NCBI RefSeq assembly: GCF_000403355.2
Contig: NZ_KE159646.1
Location: 1,578,258-1,642,257 of the forward strand
Direction: 5' to 3'
Origin: Adlercreutzia caecimuris B7
GTDB lineage: Bacteria; Actinomycetota; Coriobacteriia; Coriobacteriales; Eggerthellaceae
Length of the DNA stretch: 64,000 nucleotides
This document shows, one piece after another, positions 17,400 to 25,465 of the stretch. The position numbers and the translations under genes were made by a program. The first letter of the stretch is position 1; each line of letters begins with the position of its first letter. The notes below the pieces were generated by a model, which saw only the letters and a list, made by a program, of their open reading frames with translations, was not told the DNA's origin and made no database searches.

Positions 17400-17780
17400 C
17401 TATACGTCGAGGCCCTTGACGAAGGCCTCCCATTTCTCGAAGGACGCATCGCTGATGGCGTGCTCCATCTGGCAGGCCTCTTCCTCGGCGACCTCGGGCG
17501 GAATGCCCACCGCCTTGGTGAGGAAGTCGAAAAGCATGCGGTGGCGACCGAGCACCGAGCTGCCGTAGGCATAGCCCTCGTCGGTGAGCGTGATGTCTCC
17601 ATAGTGGGGCTGGATGACCAGCGCCTGCTCCTTCAGGGCCGAAATGGCCTTGTTCACCGAAGCCTTGGAGACGCCCAGCTTGTTGGCCACATCGACCGAG
17701 CGCACGGGAACCTCCGTCGTGCCTCCCAGCATGACGATGGCCTCGAGATAGTCCTCGTGGGACATGGATGTCTTCACCAC
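17400..17780 (-). CDS. DtxR/MntR-family metal-dependent transcriptional regulator
   Basis: A 126-aa two-domain metalloregulator. It has an N-terminal winged helix (EDYLEAIVML, VDVANKLGVSKASVNKAISA) and a dimerisation/metal domain with candidate ligands in LGRHRMLFDFL, EEEACQMEHAIS. It lacks the third SH3-like domain of DtxR, so it resembles MntR. The GTG at 17780 follows AAGGAG at six bases; an ATG at 17804 is possible but would place the Shine-Dalgarno inside the frame. It is the obvious candidate regulator for the feo operon located just upstream. Confidence 0.9.
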   Translation of the reverse strand: MVKTSMSHEDYLEAIVMLGGTTEVPVRSVDVANKLGVSKASVNKAISALKEQALVIQPHYGDITLTDEGYAYGSSVLGRHRMLFDFLTKAVGIPPEVAEEEACQMEHAISDASFEKWEAFVKGLDV

Positions 17781-17830
17781 AGCGCTCTCCTTATCCAGAT
17801 ACATTTTGCCATGGTATCACGGCCCCCTCC

Positions 17831-17868
17831 AAAAAACGAGGCTCGGACACAGAGTTCCGAGCCTCGTT
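17831..17868 (-). terminator. Rho-independent terminator of the feo operon
   Basis: Perfect 12-bp arms (AACGAGGCTCGG / CCGAGCCTCGTT) with a 10-base loop, followed by a T-run on the minus strand. The stretch 17869-18132 between this hairpin and the last feo gene holds no convincing ORF; it has several GC-rich inverted repeats. Confidence 0.88.
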
Positions 17869-18132
17869 CACATTGTTTTCGCCAACGGTTTGCCAGCGGT
17901 TGCTTGACGGGTGTGGCCACCCGTGCTTCTGCGCTCGTGCGCGATTTTGCGACCTGCGGCGTTGCCGCAGCGCAAGGCTACGCGATCCCGCGGCCCGCCG
18001 CATCGCCGGGCCGCGGAAACGCGATCTTCCCGCACCGACCCTTCCCCGGCGCCGCCTTCATGACGGCAACGCTGGGGACGACCCGCCTTCTCCCCGCCAG
18101 CGCCGGACGTGGCGAGGAGCGGCTCGCAGGAG

Positions 18133-18336
18133 CTACTTGCCCTTCGCCGCCTTCTCCATGGCCGCAGCCATGGACTCCGCTGCCGCGCAGCCCTCACAAC
18201 CGGAGCAGCCGCCCTCGCAGTGGTCGCCGCAGTCGCACAGCCCCCGGCGCGTCATGCGCCGGATGGCGAGCACGGCCAGCGCCGCAATGACGACGAGGAT
18301 GATGACGGTGGGGAGGTTCAGGCCGAGCTCTTGCAT
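18133..18336 (-). CDS. FeoB-associated Cys-rich membrane protein
   Basis: A 67-aa protein with one N-terminal membrane helix (LPTVIILVVIAALAVLAI) and a cytoplasmic cysteine-rich tail (RGLCDCGDHCEGGCSGCEGC). This matches the FeoB-associated Cys-rich family, which follows feoB in many Gram-positive anaerobes and may handle Fe(II) at the transporter exit. ATG 18336 has AAAGGA upstream, and the gene lies 91 bases after feoB. Confidence 0.92.
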   Translation of the reverse strand: MQELGLNLPTVIILVVIAALAVLAIRRMTRRGLCDCGDHCEGGCSGCEGCAAAESMAAAMEKAAKGK

Positions 18337-18427
18337 GACATTTCCTTTACGATCGTACGTTTCGGACGGAGGAGGTCGCGACCCTTTCCCCGAGGTGGGA
18401 TGGCGCGGGATCCCCGGCGGGGGCTGG

Positions 18428-20761
18428 CTAGGCGTTGTCGACAGCCGTTTCCAGCCGGACCGCGCCCTTCGCCTTGGCGGCGGGGCGGAACAGCAGGAAG
18501 AGCATACCGGCGGCCACCACAACGGCCAAAGCCGTGAAGGGGCCGAAGGCGACCTCGCCGGTAGCCAAGCCGGCGAACTGGTAGATCATGAGTCCCACGC
18601 ACCAGGCGAAGGCGCACATGTAGCCGATGGCGGCCCAGGTCCACTTCGCGGACATCATCTGGCGGCGGATAGTGCCGATGGCGGCGAAACAGGGGGCGCA
18701 CAGCAGATTGAAAGCGCAGAAGGCCATGATGGCAGCGCTGCCGCCGCCGAGCATGGCGGCGAACGATGCCCACAGGGACGGGTCGGTCTCCCCGGCCTCG
18801 CCGAGGCTCGTGATGACGCCCACCGTGGCCACGACGTTCTCCTTGGCCACCAGCCCCGTGATGGAGGTGACGGTAGACTCCCAGTTGCCGAAGCCGAGCG
18901 GAACGAAGACCCAGGCGAGCAAGTTGCCGAGGCCGGCCATAAGGCTGTACTGGATATAGCCGTCCATCTCGGGATCGAGCAGGCCGAAGGAGCCCTCGTA
19001 GAAGCCGAAGTTCAGCAGGAACCAGATGACCATGGAGGACAGGAAGATGATGGTACCGGCCTTCACCGCGTAGCTGCGCACGCGCTCCCACATGGACAGG
19101 AGCACGTTCTTCACGGTGGGCAGATGGTACTGGGGCAACTCCATGATGAAGGGGGCCACCTCGCCGGCGAAGGCACGGAACTTCTTCAGAATGATGCAGG
19201 ACAAGATGATGGCGGCCAGACCCAGGAAGTAGAACAGCGGGGCGACCCACCAGGTGGCCTCGTAGTCGCCGCCGGCCAAGGCGCCGAACACGAGCGCGAT
19301 GATGGGCAGCTTGGCGCCGCAGGGGATCATGGTGGTGGTCATGATGGTCATGCGGCGGTCCTTCTCGTTCTCGATGGTCTTGGTGGCCATAACCGCGGGC
19401 ACACCGCAGCCAGAGGCGATGAGCATGGGAATGAAGGACTTGCCGGACAGGCCGAAGCGGCGGAAGATGCGGTCCATGATGAAGGCAATGCGCGCCATGT
19501 ACCCGCAGCCCTCCAGGAAGCCGAGGAGGATGAACAGCACGATCAGCTGCGGGATGAAGCCGATGACGGCGCCCACGCCGGCGATGATGCCGTCGAGCAC
19601 GAGCGACTGCACCCAGGGTGCGGCGCCGACCGCCTCGAGCCAGCCGCCCACCACCACGGGCACGCCCACGTGGTACAGGCCGTAGTCGGCCGGGTCGGGC
19701 TCCTCGATCTCGCCGGCCTCGAAGGCGGCAGCGCCCTCGGCGGTTTCCAGGACGCCCTCGAACTCTTCGACGGCGGCATCGTAGGCCTCGGTGTTGGTGT
19801 AGAGCCAGCCGTCGCCGAACAGGCCGTCGTTGGCCCAGTCGGTCACGAGTGTGCCCACGGTGGACACCGAGATGTAGTACACGAGGAACATGATGACGAT
19901 GAAGATCGGAATGCCCAGAATGCGGTTGGTGACCACGCGATCGATCTTCTGGGTGGTCGTCATGGCCTTCGGGGACTTCTTCACGCACTCGGCGCACACG
20001 TCACCGATGGCGTCGTAGCGCTCATTGGTGATGATGGATTCGGCGTCGTCGTCCTCGGCGTCCTCGAGCGCCTCGCGCACTGCGGCGATCTTGGACAGCT
20101 CCCCGGCCGGCAGGTTGAGCTTGTCGATGGTGAGCTGCTCGCCCTCCAAAAGTTTGATGGCGTACCAGCGGGCGTGGCGGCCGCTGATGCGCGCCCCGGC
20201 GATGTCGATCACCTTGGCGAGGGCCTCCTCGACCTTCTGGCCGAAGCCGAACTCGGTCGTGGGAGCCGTGCCTTTCTTCGCCTCGGCGATAGCGCGCTCC
20301 ATAAGCGCGTCCATGCCGCGGCCCTTAAGGGCGGAGGTTTCCACCACCGGGCAGCCCAAATGGCGCGAGAGCTCGGCCACGTTGATGGAGTCGCCGTTCT
20401 TCTCCACGAGATCCATCATGTTCAGAGCCAGAACCACCGGAATGCCCAGGTCGATGATCTGGGTGGTGAGATACAGGTTGCGTTCCAGATTGGTGGCGTC
20501 CACCAGGTTGACGACCACGTCGGGCTTGCCGCTCATGAGGTAGTCGCGGGTGACGATCTCCTCGGGGGTGTAGGGCGACAGCGAGTATACGCCGGGCAAG
20601 TCGGTGATAACCAACTCTTTGTCGCCGCGGTACTTGCCCTCTTTCTTCTCAACGGTAACGCCGGGCCAGTTTCCCACGTATTGGTTGGCACCGGTCAAAT
20701 CGTTGAACATGGTCGTCTTGCCGCAGTTGGGATTGCCGGCAAGGGCGATGTTGATTGCCAT
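18428..20761 (-). CDS. feoB: Ferrous iron transporter FeoB
   Basis: Inner-membrane Fe(II) permease with a cytoplasmic GTPase. The 777-aa protein begins with the G domain (G1 GNPNCGKTT, G3 DLPGVYSLSPYTPEE, G4 NMMD), then the helical GDI domain, and two Gate domains with many membrane helices, including the conserved cysteines in GCGVPAVMATKTI. A hydrophilic extracytoplasmic insertion follows the first helix. ATG 20761 has AAGGAAAGG upstream. It sits in the order feoA-feoA-feoB-Cys-rich protein. Confidence 0.97.
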   Translation of the reverse strand: MAINIALAGNPNCGKTTMFNDLTGANQYVGNWPGVTVEKKEGKYRGDKELVITDLPGVYSLSPYTPEEIVTRDYLMSGKPDVVVNLVDATNLERNLYLTTQIIDLGIPVVLALNMMDLVEKNGDSINVAELSRHLGCPVVETSALKGRGMDALMERAIAEAKKGTAPTTEFGFGQKVEEALAKVIDIAGARISGRHARWYAIKLLEGEQLTIDKLNLPAGELSKIAAVREALEDAEDDDAESIITNERYDAIGDVCAECVKKSPKAMTTTQKIDRVVTNRILGIPIFIVIMFLVYYISVSTVGTLVTDWANDGLFGDGWLYTNTEAYDAAVEEFEGVLETAEGAAAFEAGEIEEPDPADYGLYHVGVPVVVGGWLEAVGAAPWVQSLVLDGIIAGVGAVIGFIPQLIVLFILLGFLEGCGYMARIAFIMDRIFRRFGLSGKSFIPMLIASGCGVPAVMATKTIENEKDRRMTIMTTTMIPCGAKLPIIALVFGALAGGDYEATWWVAPLFYFLGLAAIILSCIILKKFRAFAGEVAPFIMELPQYHLPTVKNVLLSMWERVRSYAVKAGTIIFLSSMVIWFLLNFGFYEGSFGLLDPEMDGYIQYSLMAGLGNLLAWVFVPLGFGNWESTVTSITGLVAKENVVATVGVITSLGEAGETDPSLWASFAAMLGGGSAAIMAFCAFNLLCAPCFAAIGTIRRQMMSAKWTWAAIGYMCAFAWCVGLMIYQFAGLATGEVAFGPFTALAVVVAAGMLFLLFRPAAKAKGAVRLETAVDNA

Positions 20762-20835
20762 GATCAGCCTTTCCTTCTCCTCGGGCTTCGATTCCGCTTT
20801 TCCCCGACGCTCTCCCAAACGTCCGCGGAGCCAGC

Positions 20836-20855
20836 AAAGTTAGTTTAAGTTAACT
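20836..20855 (-). promoter_or_regulatory. GTTAAC-type box between feoA and feoB
   Basis: The patch reads AAAGTTAGTTTAAGTTAACT on the plus strand, sharing AGTTAACT with three boxes upstream of the first feoA. It lies about 75 bases upstream of feoB, in an AT-rich spot. It resembles sites of MntR/DtxR-type repressors and may allow separate control of feoB. Confidence 0.4.
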
Positions 20856-20905
20856 AGAGGGGAGAAAAAATGCGCCGAAGGCGCAGGTGAGAGAGCCGCC
20901 TCTCT

Positions 20906-21136
20906 CTAGGCGACGAGCACGTTTTCCGCCTCGCCCTTGCGCAGCGATAACTCGAAGCCGCGCACGGTCACCTCGATGGGATCACCCAGGGGCGCCACCT
21001 TGCGCACATACACCTCGGTGCCCTTGGTAATACCCATGTCCATGATGCGACGCTTGACGGCGCCTTCGCCCACAAGACGACGCACCGTGGCCGACTGGCC
21101 CACGGGCACATCGCGCAGGGTCTTGTCCTCTGCCAT
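20906..21136 (-). CDS. feoA: FeoA family protein
   Basis: A 76-aa SH3-like protein of the FeoA family, which interacts with the FeoB GTPase and is needed for ferrous iron uptake. Typical segments are GQSATVRRL, RIMDMGITKGTEVYVRKVAP, and a C-terminal TVRGFELSLRKGEAENV. AAAGGAAGGAAC precedes the ATG. It is the second of two feoA genes, directly before feoB. Confidence 0.95.
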   Translation of the reverse strand: MAEDKTLRDVPVGQSATVRRLVGEGAVKRRIMDMGITKGTEVYVRKVAPLGDPIEVTVRGFELSLRKGEAENVLVA

Positions 21137-21230
21137 GTTCCTTCCTTTCTGTGTTCCTCCGGAATGGCGATGGGGCTATGAGATTGCGACGCGCTCGTCT
21201 CGCGGAGACGGAGGCGCCTGAAAGGCCGTG

Positions 21231-21512
21231 CTAGGCGACGATGATCTTCGAGGCCACGCTTCGATCGAGGGCCACGTTGGCTCCCTTGACCTGAACGATA
21301 AAGTTCCCCGCCTGCTCGGAAACGACGGACACCGCTGCCCCCTCGACGAACCCGAGGTTCTCGAGGTGGTGATGCACTTCGCCTTTTCCGCGCACCCGGA
21401 CGACTTTGGCCGCATCCCCGCTGCGAAGAAACGCCAGGGGCATGGGCTGGCACGACGAACCCGCGCTGCCGCTCTGGCAGCGCGCGCCTTCTACAACCAT
21501 TGCATGGCTCAT
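21231..21512 (-). CDS. FeoA family protein with Cys-containing N-terminal extension
   Basis: A 93-aa protein. The C-terminal three quarters is a FeoA SH3-like domain (HHHLENLGFVEGAAVSVVSE, then VQVKGANVALDRSVASKIIV). The N-terminal extension has two cysteines (CQSGSAGSSCQ) that could bind a metal. It is the first gene of the feo operon, with operator-like boxes immediately upstream. The start ATG 21512 has GGGAG five bases upstream; a longer in-frame ATG at 21539 lies inside the promoter boxes. Confidence 0.88.
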   Translation of the reverse strand: MSHAMVVEGARCQSGSAGSSCQPMPLAFLRSGDAAKVVRVRGKGEVHHHLENLGFVEGAAVSVVSEQAGNFIVQVKGANVALDRSVASKIIVA

Positions 21513-21526
21513 AACGACTCCCATCA

Positions 21527-21597
21527 ATGTTAACTGCATGCAACATTGTATTGTAGAGCAAAGTTAACTGTTGTAAACCCAAAAAGTTAACTTTTTC
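21527..21597 (-). promoter_or_regulatory. feo promoter region with three GTTAAC boxes
   Basis: Three GTTAAC-centred boxes at 21529, 21563 and 21586; the last is a perfect 16-bp palindrome AAAAAGTTAACTTTTT. On the minus strand GTTTAC, a 17-base spacer and TACAAT (21555-21550) make a promoter whose spacer contains one box, so binding would block RNA polymerase. AGTTAACTT-type sites are known for MntR/MtsR/ScaR-like repressors of the DtxR superfamily; assignment to the regulator at 17400-17780 is inference. Confidence 0.6.
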
Positions 21598-21738
21598 ATA
21601 CTTGTTCATCTGCGTCCGCAAACGGCGGAGGCGCGCCATCTTTCTCTTTTCTCTTCGCGCTCGCCTTATCAGGGCGCCCACTTCGCTGTCGACATGGTAT
21701 TCTTGCCTTATCTGACCTCATTGGAGAAGGAACGTCTC

Positions 21739-23313
21739 ATGGCACAACGCACCGACCGAGCCGCCTCGTTCGGCCAGAACCTCTACCTTGACACCCGCGG
21801 CGCCGCCGGGAAGCCCGTACCGTTCACCGCCGCCGTCGTGAACGGGTTGGCCGCAGGCGGCGGACTGTACGTCCCCCAAGAGCTGCCCACCATGACCGTC
21901 GAGGAGATCGCCGCCCTGGCATCGCTGCCCTATGCCGAACGGGCCGCGACAGTGTACAAGGCGTTCAACATCGACCTTCCCGACAGCACCATCGACGAGC
22001 TCATGGGCCGTGCCTATGGCGAGAACTTCGACGACGCGGCCGTCTGCCCCATCACCTCCCTCGACGAGAGCACTCACATCCTCGAGCTGTGGCATGGCCC
22101 CACGAGCGCCTTCAAGGATATGGCACTCCAGTGCCTGCCGCACTTCTTCTCGGCCAGCGCGGCGAAGCTGCGCGACGAGGGAGCACTCGACCACGAGTTC
22201 ATGATCCTCGTGGCCACATCCGGCGACACCGGCAAGGCCGCCCTCGAAGGGTTCTCGGGCGTGGACGGAGTCTCCATCGGCGTGCTGTTCCCCGACGGGG
22301 GCGTCAGCGACATCCAGCGCAAGCAGATGGTTACCACTACCGGCGACAACGTACGGGTGTGGGCTGTGCGCGGCAATTTCGACGACTGCCAGACCGGCGT
22401 GAAGCGCGCCTTCTCCGACGCTGCCTTCGCCGAGAAGCTCGCCGAGGAGTGCTCCGTCGCCCTGTCGAGCGCGAACTCCATCAACTGGGGACGTCTGCTG
22501 CCCCAAGTGGTGTACTACATCTCCAGCTACGCCGAGCTCATCGCCCAAGGCAAGATCGCTGCCGGCGACGAAATCGACATCTGCGTGCCCACCGGCAACT
22601 TCGGCAACATCCTGGCTGCCTGGTATGCCAAGCAGATCGGCGTGCCTGTCGGCATGCTCCTGTGCGCCAGCAACGACAACCGCGTGCTCACCGACTTCAT
22701 CAACACCGGCACCTACGACATCTCCGACCGCGAGTTCATCCTCACCTCCTCGCCTTCGATGGACATCCTCGTGTCCTCCAACCTGGAACGGCAGCTCTTC
22801 GAGCTCACCGGGCGCAACGCCGAGGCCATCAGCCAATGGATGGCCGACCTGAGCGAGCGGCGCTGCTTCCGCGTCGATCCCGAGACGTTTGCCCGCGTGC
22901 GCGAGAGCTTCAGCGCCGACTCCATCGACAATGCCACCTGCCTTACCACCATCAAGAAGGTGCACGACGAGCACGGTTATCTGCTCGACCCCCACACGGC
23001 CGTTGCCTACGCCGCCGCCCAGAATCTGCGCGGCGAGAACCCGGTGCTCATCGCCTCCACAGCCCATTGGGCCAAGTTCGGCGATAACGTGTACCGCGCA
23101 TTGCACGGTTTGGAGCCCGGCGAGCCGCTGCCCGAGGAGGTAGCCGCCCTGACCGGTTGCCAGCTTAACGAGCGTATCGCGCAGGAAGCGGAGCGGAGCG
23201 ATATTCCCGCCGGCCTTGCCAACCTCGACACCATGGAGGTACGATTTACCGAGGTAATCGACAACGATGTGGAGGCCATCGAGTCGGCCGCCGAAGCGTT
23301 TCTGCGCCGCTAA
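21739..23313 (+). CDS. thrC: Threonine synthase
   Basis: PLP enzyme that converts O-phosphohomoserine to threonine. The 524-aa protein has the PLP lysine in TSAFKDMALQCLPHFF, the phosphate-binding ATSGDTGKAALEGFSG, and SSANSINWGRLLPQ and VPTGNFGNILAAWYAK, all typical of the long ThrC class. ATG 21739 is preceded by GGAGAAGGA. It is monocistronic or co-transcribed with the small ModE-like regulator 27 bases downstream. Confidence 0.97.
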   Translation: MAQRTDRAASFGQNLYLDTRGAAGKPVPFTAAVVNGLAAGGGLYVPQELPTMTVEEIAALASLPYAERAATVYKAFNIDLPDSTIDELMGRAYGENFDDAAVCPITSLDESTHILELWHGPTSAFKDMALQCLPHFFSASAAKLRDEGALDHEFMILVATSGDTGKAALEGFSGVDGVSIGVLFPDGGVSDIQRKQMVTTTGDNVRVWAVRGNFDDCQTGVKRAFSDAAFAEKLAEECSVALSSANSINWGRLLPQVVYYISSYAELIAQGKIAAGDEIDICVPTGNFGNILAAWYAKQIGVPVGMLLCASNDNRVLTDFINTGTYDISDREFILTSSPSMDILVSSNLERQLFELTGRNAEAISQWMADLSERRCFRVDPETFARVRESFSADSIDNATCLTTIKKVHDEHGYLLDPHTAVAYAAAQNLRGENPVLIASTAHWAKFGDNVYRALHGLEPGEPLPEEVAALTGCQLNERIAQEAERSDIPAGLANLDTMEVRFTEVIDNDVEAIESAAEAFLRR

Positions 23314-23340
23314 CGCCCTCCTTCGGATCGGAGAGAAGCC

Positions 23341-23685
23341 ATGAGCCAACTTCAATCGCTCGCCTTGGGCGTGCGCCTTACGGTGACAAACCCGGTATCC
23401 GAGAGCACCTCGGCCTTCGGCCCCGGCGTCGCCAAGCTCTGCCTCGGCGTGCGCGAGCACGGATCGTTGAATGCCTCGGCGAAGGCTATTCGCATGGCTT
23501 ACAGCAAGGCCTGGCGCATCCTGAAGGACACCGAAGAGTCCCTCGGTGTCCAGCTGCTCCTCCGCGACGGCGCCCACGGCTCAACTCTCACCGAAGAGGG
23601 CAATCGCCTGCTTGACGCCTATCTCTCCATTCAGGGGAAGCTCTCCGAGGAGGCCCAGGAGCTCTTCGACGACATGGTTCGCTAA
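23341..23685 (+). CDS. ModE-like winged-helix regulator
   Basis: A 114-aa single-domain winged helix protein similar to the N-terminal domain of ModE and to LysR HTH domains (REHGSLNASAKAIRMAYSKAW, then VQLLLRDGAHGSTLTEEGNR). It lacks the C-terminal molybdate-binding domains, so the ligand is unknown. GGAGAGAAG precedes the ATG. Its 3' end overlaps by four bases the convergent zinc-ribbon gene. Confidence 0.85.
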   Translation: MSQLQSLALGVRLTVTNPVSESTSAFGPGVAKLCLGVREHGSLNASAKAIRMAYSKAWRILKDTEESLGVQLLLRDGAHGSTLTEEGNRLLDAYLSIQGKLSEEAQELFDDMVR

Positions 23686-24152
23686 ATCGCGACGGTCCGG
23701 GAACGCCCTTGCTGCGCATCCTGGTCCGGAGCCGTCCGCGCAGCGCACGTTGCCGTCGGGGCCGGCTCGACGGTGATCTCAAGCCCCGATCCGCCGGACA
23801 CGACTTCTTGCTCGCGCAGACCCACTCTCCAGGCTCCCACGACGACGACCCTTGTCGACGCCATCGGCGCCCCTGCAGCCGCAAGGCGACCTGAAACAAC
23901 AGCCGCATCCTGGCCTGCATCGCGCTGCCGCTCTATCGGAGGAGGCCATATCTGGGAATCGTCAGAGGCCCATCCAGCGTTCCCGCATCCTTCCCCTTCC
24001 AGCACATCCTCGGGGAAATCGCTCCCCTCGATCTCGCGCTTTACCGCCTCCTCCCGCGCAGGATCGCTTCCGAATCGGTACATGCACCCGTAGCAGACGT
24101 CCATGTCCTCGAACACAGAAGTCTTGCACGTCGGGCAGAGCTTCAATTCCAT
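23682..24152 (-). CDS. Small zinc-ribbon protein at the end of the tad operon
   Basis: A 156-aa protein with an N-terminal two-CxxC zinc ribbon (LCPTCKTSVFEDMDVCYGCM). A short acidic stretch follows, then a beta-rich C-terminal part (TRVVVVGAWRVGLREQEVV, GLEITVEP). That segment looks like the phosphopeptide/FHA-like or inner-membrane strand pattern, but I cannot assign a fold. It overlaps the upstream DUF192 gene by 10 bases, so it belongs to the same operon. Function unknown. Confidence 0.65.
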   Translation of the reverse strand: MELKLCPTCKTSVFEDMDVCYGCMYRFGSDPAREEAVKREIEGSDFPEDVLEGEGCGNAGWASDDSQIWPPPIERQRDAGQDAAVVSGRLAAAGAPMASTRVVVVGAWRVGLREQEVVSGGSGLEITVEPAPTATCAARTAPDQDAQQGRSRTVAI

Positions 24153-24544
24153 CGCCAGCCCCTTCCTTTCCAATCTGCGCGCCGCACGCTCCGACGCGAG
24201 CCTGCCATCAGCACCTGATCCCCCCGCTCGAACCACGGTCCATCGCGGGCGAACCGCTCAACAACCAGCGACGCGGATCGGTGATGCAAACGCACCCTCG
24301 GAGGCACCGAACGGTGAACCCTGAGCACCCGCCCTTGCTTGTCGACAAAGGCCACGTCTATGGGATGCGCCATGGTGAATGTGTGCACGTCGTTGCACCG
24401 TGGAAACACCATCACCGTACAATCAGGGCTCCGCCGCGCTAGTCCCCGCAATCGCATCAAGGAAGTTGAGGCGATCACCCAGAGGCCGCCGAAAGGAGCA
24501 GGCGCTCCCTCCCTTATCTCGCAAGCACTTGAATGACAACGCAT
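24143..24544 (-). CDS. DUF192 family protein
   Basis: A 133-aa protein whose core matches DUF192 (LRGLARRSPDCTVMVFPRC, then HTFTMAHPIDVAFVDKQGRV). The family is a small beta-barrel of unknown biochemical role, often secreted; here no signal peptide is visible. Two starts are possible: ATG 24544 with GGAGGGAGG just upstream, and ATG 24583 with GGGAGG. Both overlap the end of the preceding gene (stop at 24514), by 31 or 70 bases. DUF192 genes are found next to tad clusters in several bacteria, which supports a pilus link. Confidence 0.75.
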   Translation of the reverse strand: MRCHSSACEIREGAPAPFGGLWVIASTSLMRLRGLARRSPDCTVMVFPRCNDVHTFTMAHPIDVAFVDKQGRVLRVHRSVPPRVRLHHRSASLVVERFARDGPWFERGDQVLMAGSRRSVRRADWKGRGWRWN

Positions 24545-25008
24545 GCCCTCCCTCCGACAGTCGTGGCGCTGAACCAAAGCCATGAGCACCTCCCCTCTTC
24601 CTTTACTCCCGTGAGCGTTCCCTCTACCCCGGTTTTTGCTAACGTCCAACCTCGTCGAATCAACTGATCTTCCAGCCATTCGCACTCTACGGTCGCGTCC
24701 GTCTCTCGGGAAAACCCGATGGTGGACCAATCGTCGGTGGCTCTCAGCTCTTCCACGCCCGCCAAATCGGCCACCTCTGCTTCCACCCATGGCGGAGCAT
24801 CCCGAACATCCCTCCCTGCGGCCGGCGTCTCCCCAGCCATCTCTCCATCGGCATCGATCAGCTGCTCGGCATAGGCTCTCCCCGAAAAGGACCTCCGAAC
24901 TTCATCTTCGACTGCACCCGTCGCACTCCCCGTTACAGCGATCACCGCGCACAGACCACTTATCGCCAGTGCAGCCCCGACCGCTCTTCTTGCCTGCTTG
25001 CCGGACAT
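24514..25008 (-). CDS. Secreted or membrane-anchored protein of the tad operon
   Basis: A 164-aa protein with an N-terminal signal sequence (RRAVGAALAISGLCAVIAVT) and no recognised domain in the remainder. The mature part is acidic, with a C-terminal half containing WSTIGFSRETDATVECEW and ending in beta strands (SWLWFSATTVGGRACVVIQV). It lies 10 bases after the last TadE-like gene and overlaps the DUF192 gene, so it is probably an envelope component of the pilus system. ATG 25008 has GGGGGAGAGG upstream. Confidence 0.7.
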   Translation of the reverse strand: MSGKQARRAVGAALAISGLCAVIAVTGSATGAVEDEVRRSFSGRAYAEQLIDADGEMAGETPAAGRDVRDAPPWVEAEVADLAGVEELRATDDWSTIGFSRETDATVECEWLEDQLIRRGWTLAKTGVEGTLTGVKEEGRCSWLWFSATTVGGRACVVIQVLAR

Positions 25009-25018
25009 CCTCTCCCCC

Positions 25019-25456
25019 TTAGAACAACACACCGGGCTTATACGCATCTACCACCATCGACACTTCGCGAGTCATCGGCGGTAACGCGATGCCGAATATC
25101 TCGCGACGCAGCCCCAGGCCGAACAGCGTTGGCGAATACTCCATCCGAGCCGTAAATCGGACAAGGCCGAATTCCGTGTCTTCCACGCCCACCGAAACCA
25201 CCACATTTTGCGCGCCGACGGCCCGTTCCAGTTCGTCTTTCACAGCCGAAGCCACCTCCCTGCTATCCTGACCGGCCGCAGGTGCGGCACCCCACGCGCA
25301 AACCGCCTGACGCGCAACGCGGTCGAACGTCGCGCAGCTGCCCAAAAAGGCCAGTGCATTTACCACGATAACCGCCACGATGATGGCGATCGGCAGCACG
25401 ACGGCAAGCTCCACCGTCGCCTGCCCCCGCTCATCGCACCCTTGCCTCCCAACCAT
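25019..25456 (-). CDS. TadE-like pseudopilin
   Basis: A 145-aa protein with a prepilin-like N-terminus: a short basic leader, then GQATVELAVVLPIAIIVAVI, the hydrophobic helix typical of TadE/TadF pseudopilins with the conserved Glu five residues after the Gly. The C-terminal domain is soluble and beta-rich. ATG 25456 has AGGAGG at seven bases. It follows the TadG-like gene with nine bases between them. Confidence 0.88.
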   Translation of the reverse strand: MVGRQGCDERGQATVELAVVLPIAIIVAVIVVNALAFLGSCATFDRVARQAVCAWGAAPAAGQDSREVASAVKDELERAVGAQNVVVSVGVEDTEFGLVRFTARMEYSPTLFGLGLRREIFGIALPPMTREVSMVVDAYKPGVLF

Positions 25457-25465
25457 GGTGCCCTC

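Noticed and set aside
17869-18132. Small ORF or RNA gene between the feo terminator and the Cys-rich gene
   Set aside because: Only short frames without ribosome binding sites; inverted repeats are GC-rich and weak. I see no supportable gene.
17768-20848. A 1026-codon open frame on the plus strand opposite feoB
   Set aside because: It is the antisense shadow of feoB and its neighbour; GC-rich codon bias on the minus strand keeps the frame open. Its composition (Gly/His/Ala-rich, no domain) is not protein-like.
24143-24790. DUF192 gene beginning at 24790
   Set aside because: The extra N-terminal 70-80 residues are antisense-like Arg/Gly sequence overlapping the secreted-protein gene; internal starts with good ribosome binding sites fit the DUF192 domain.
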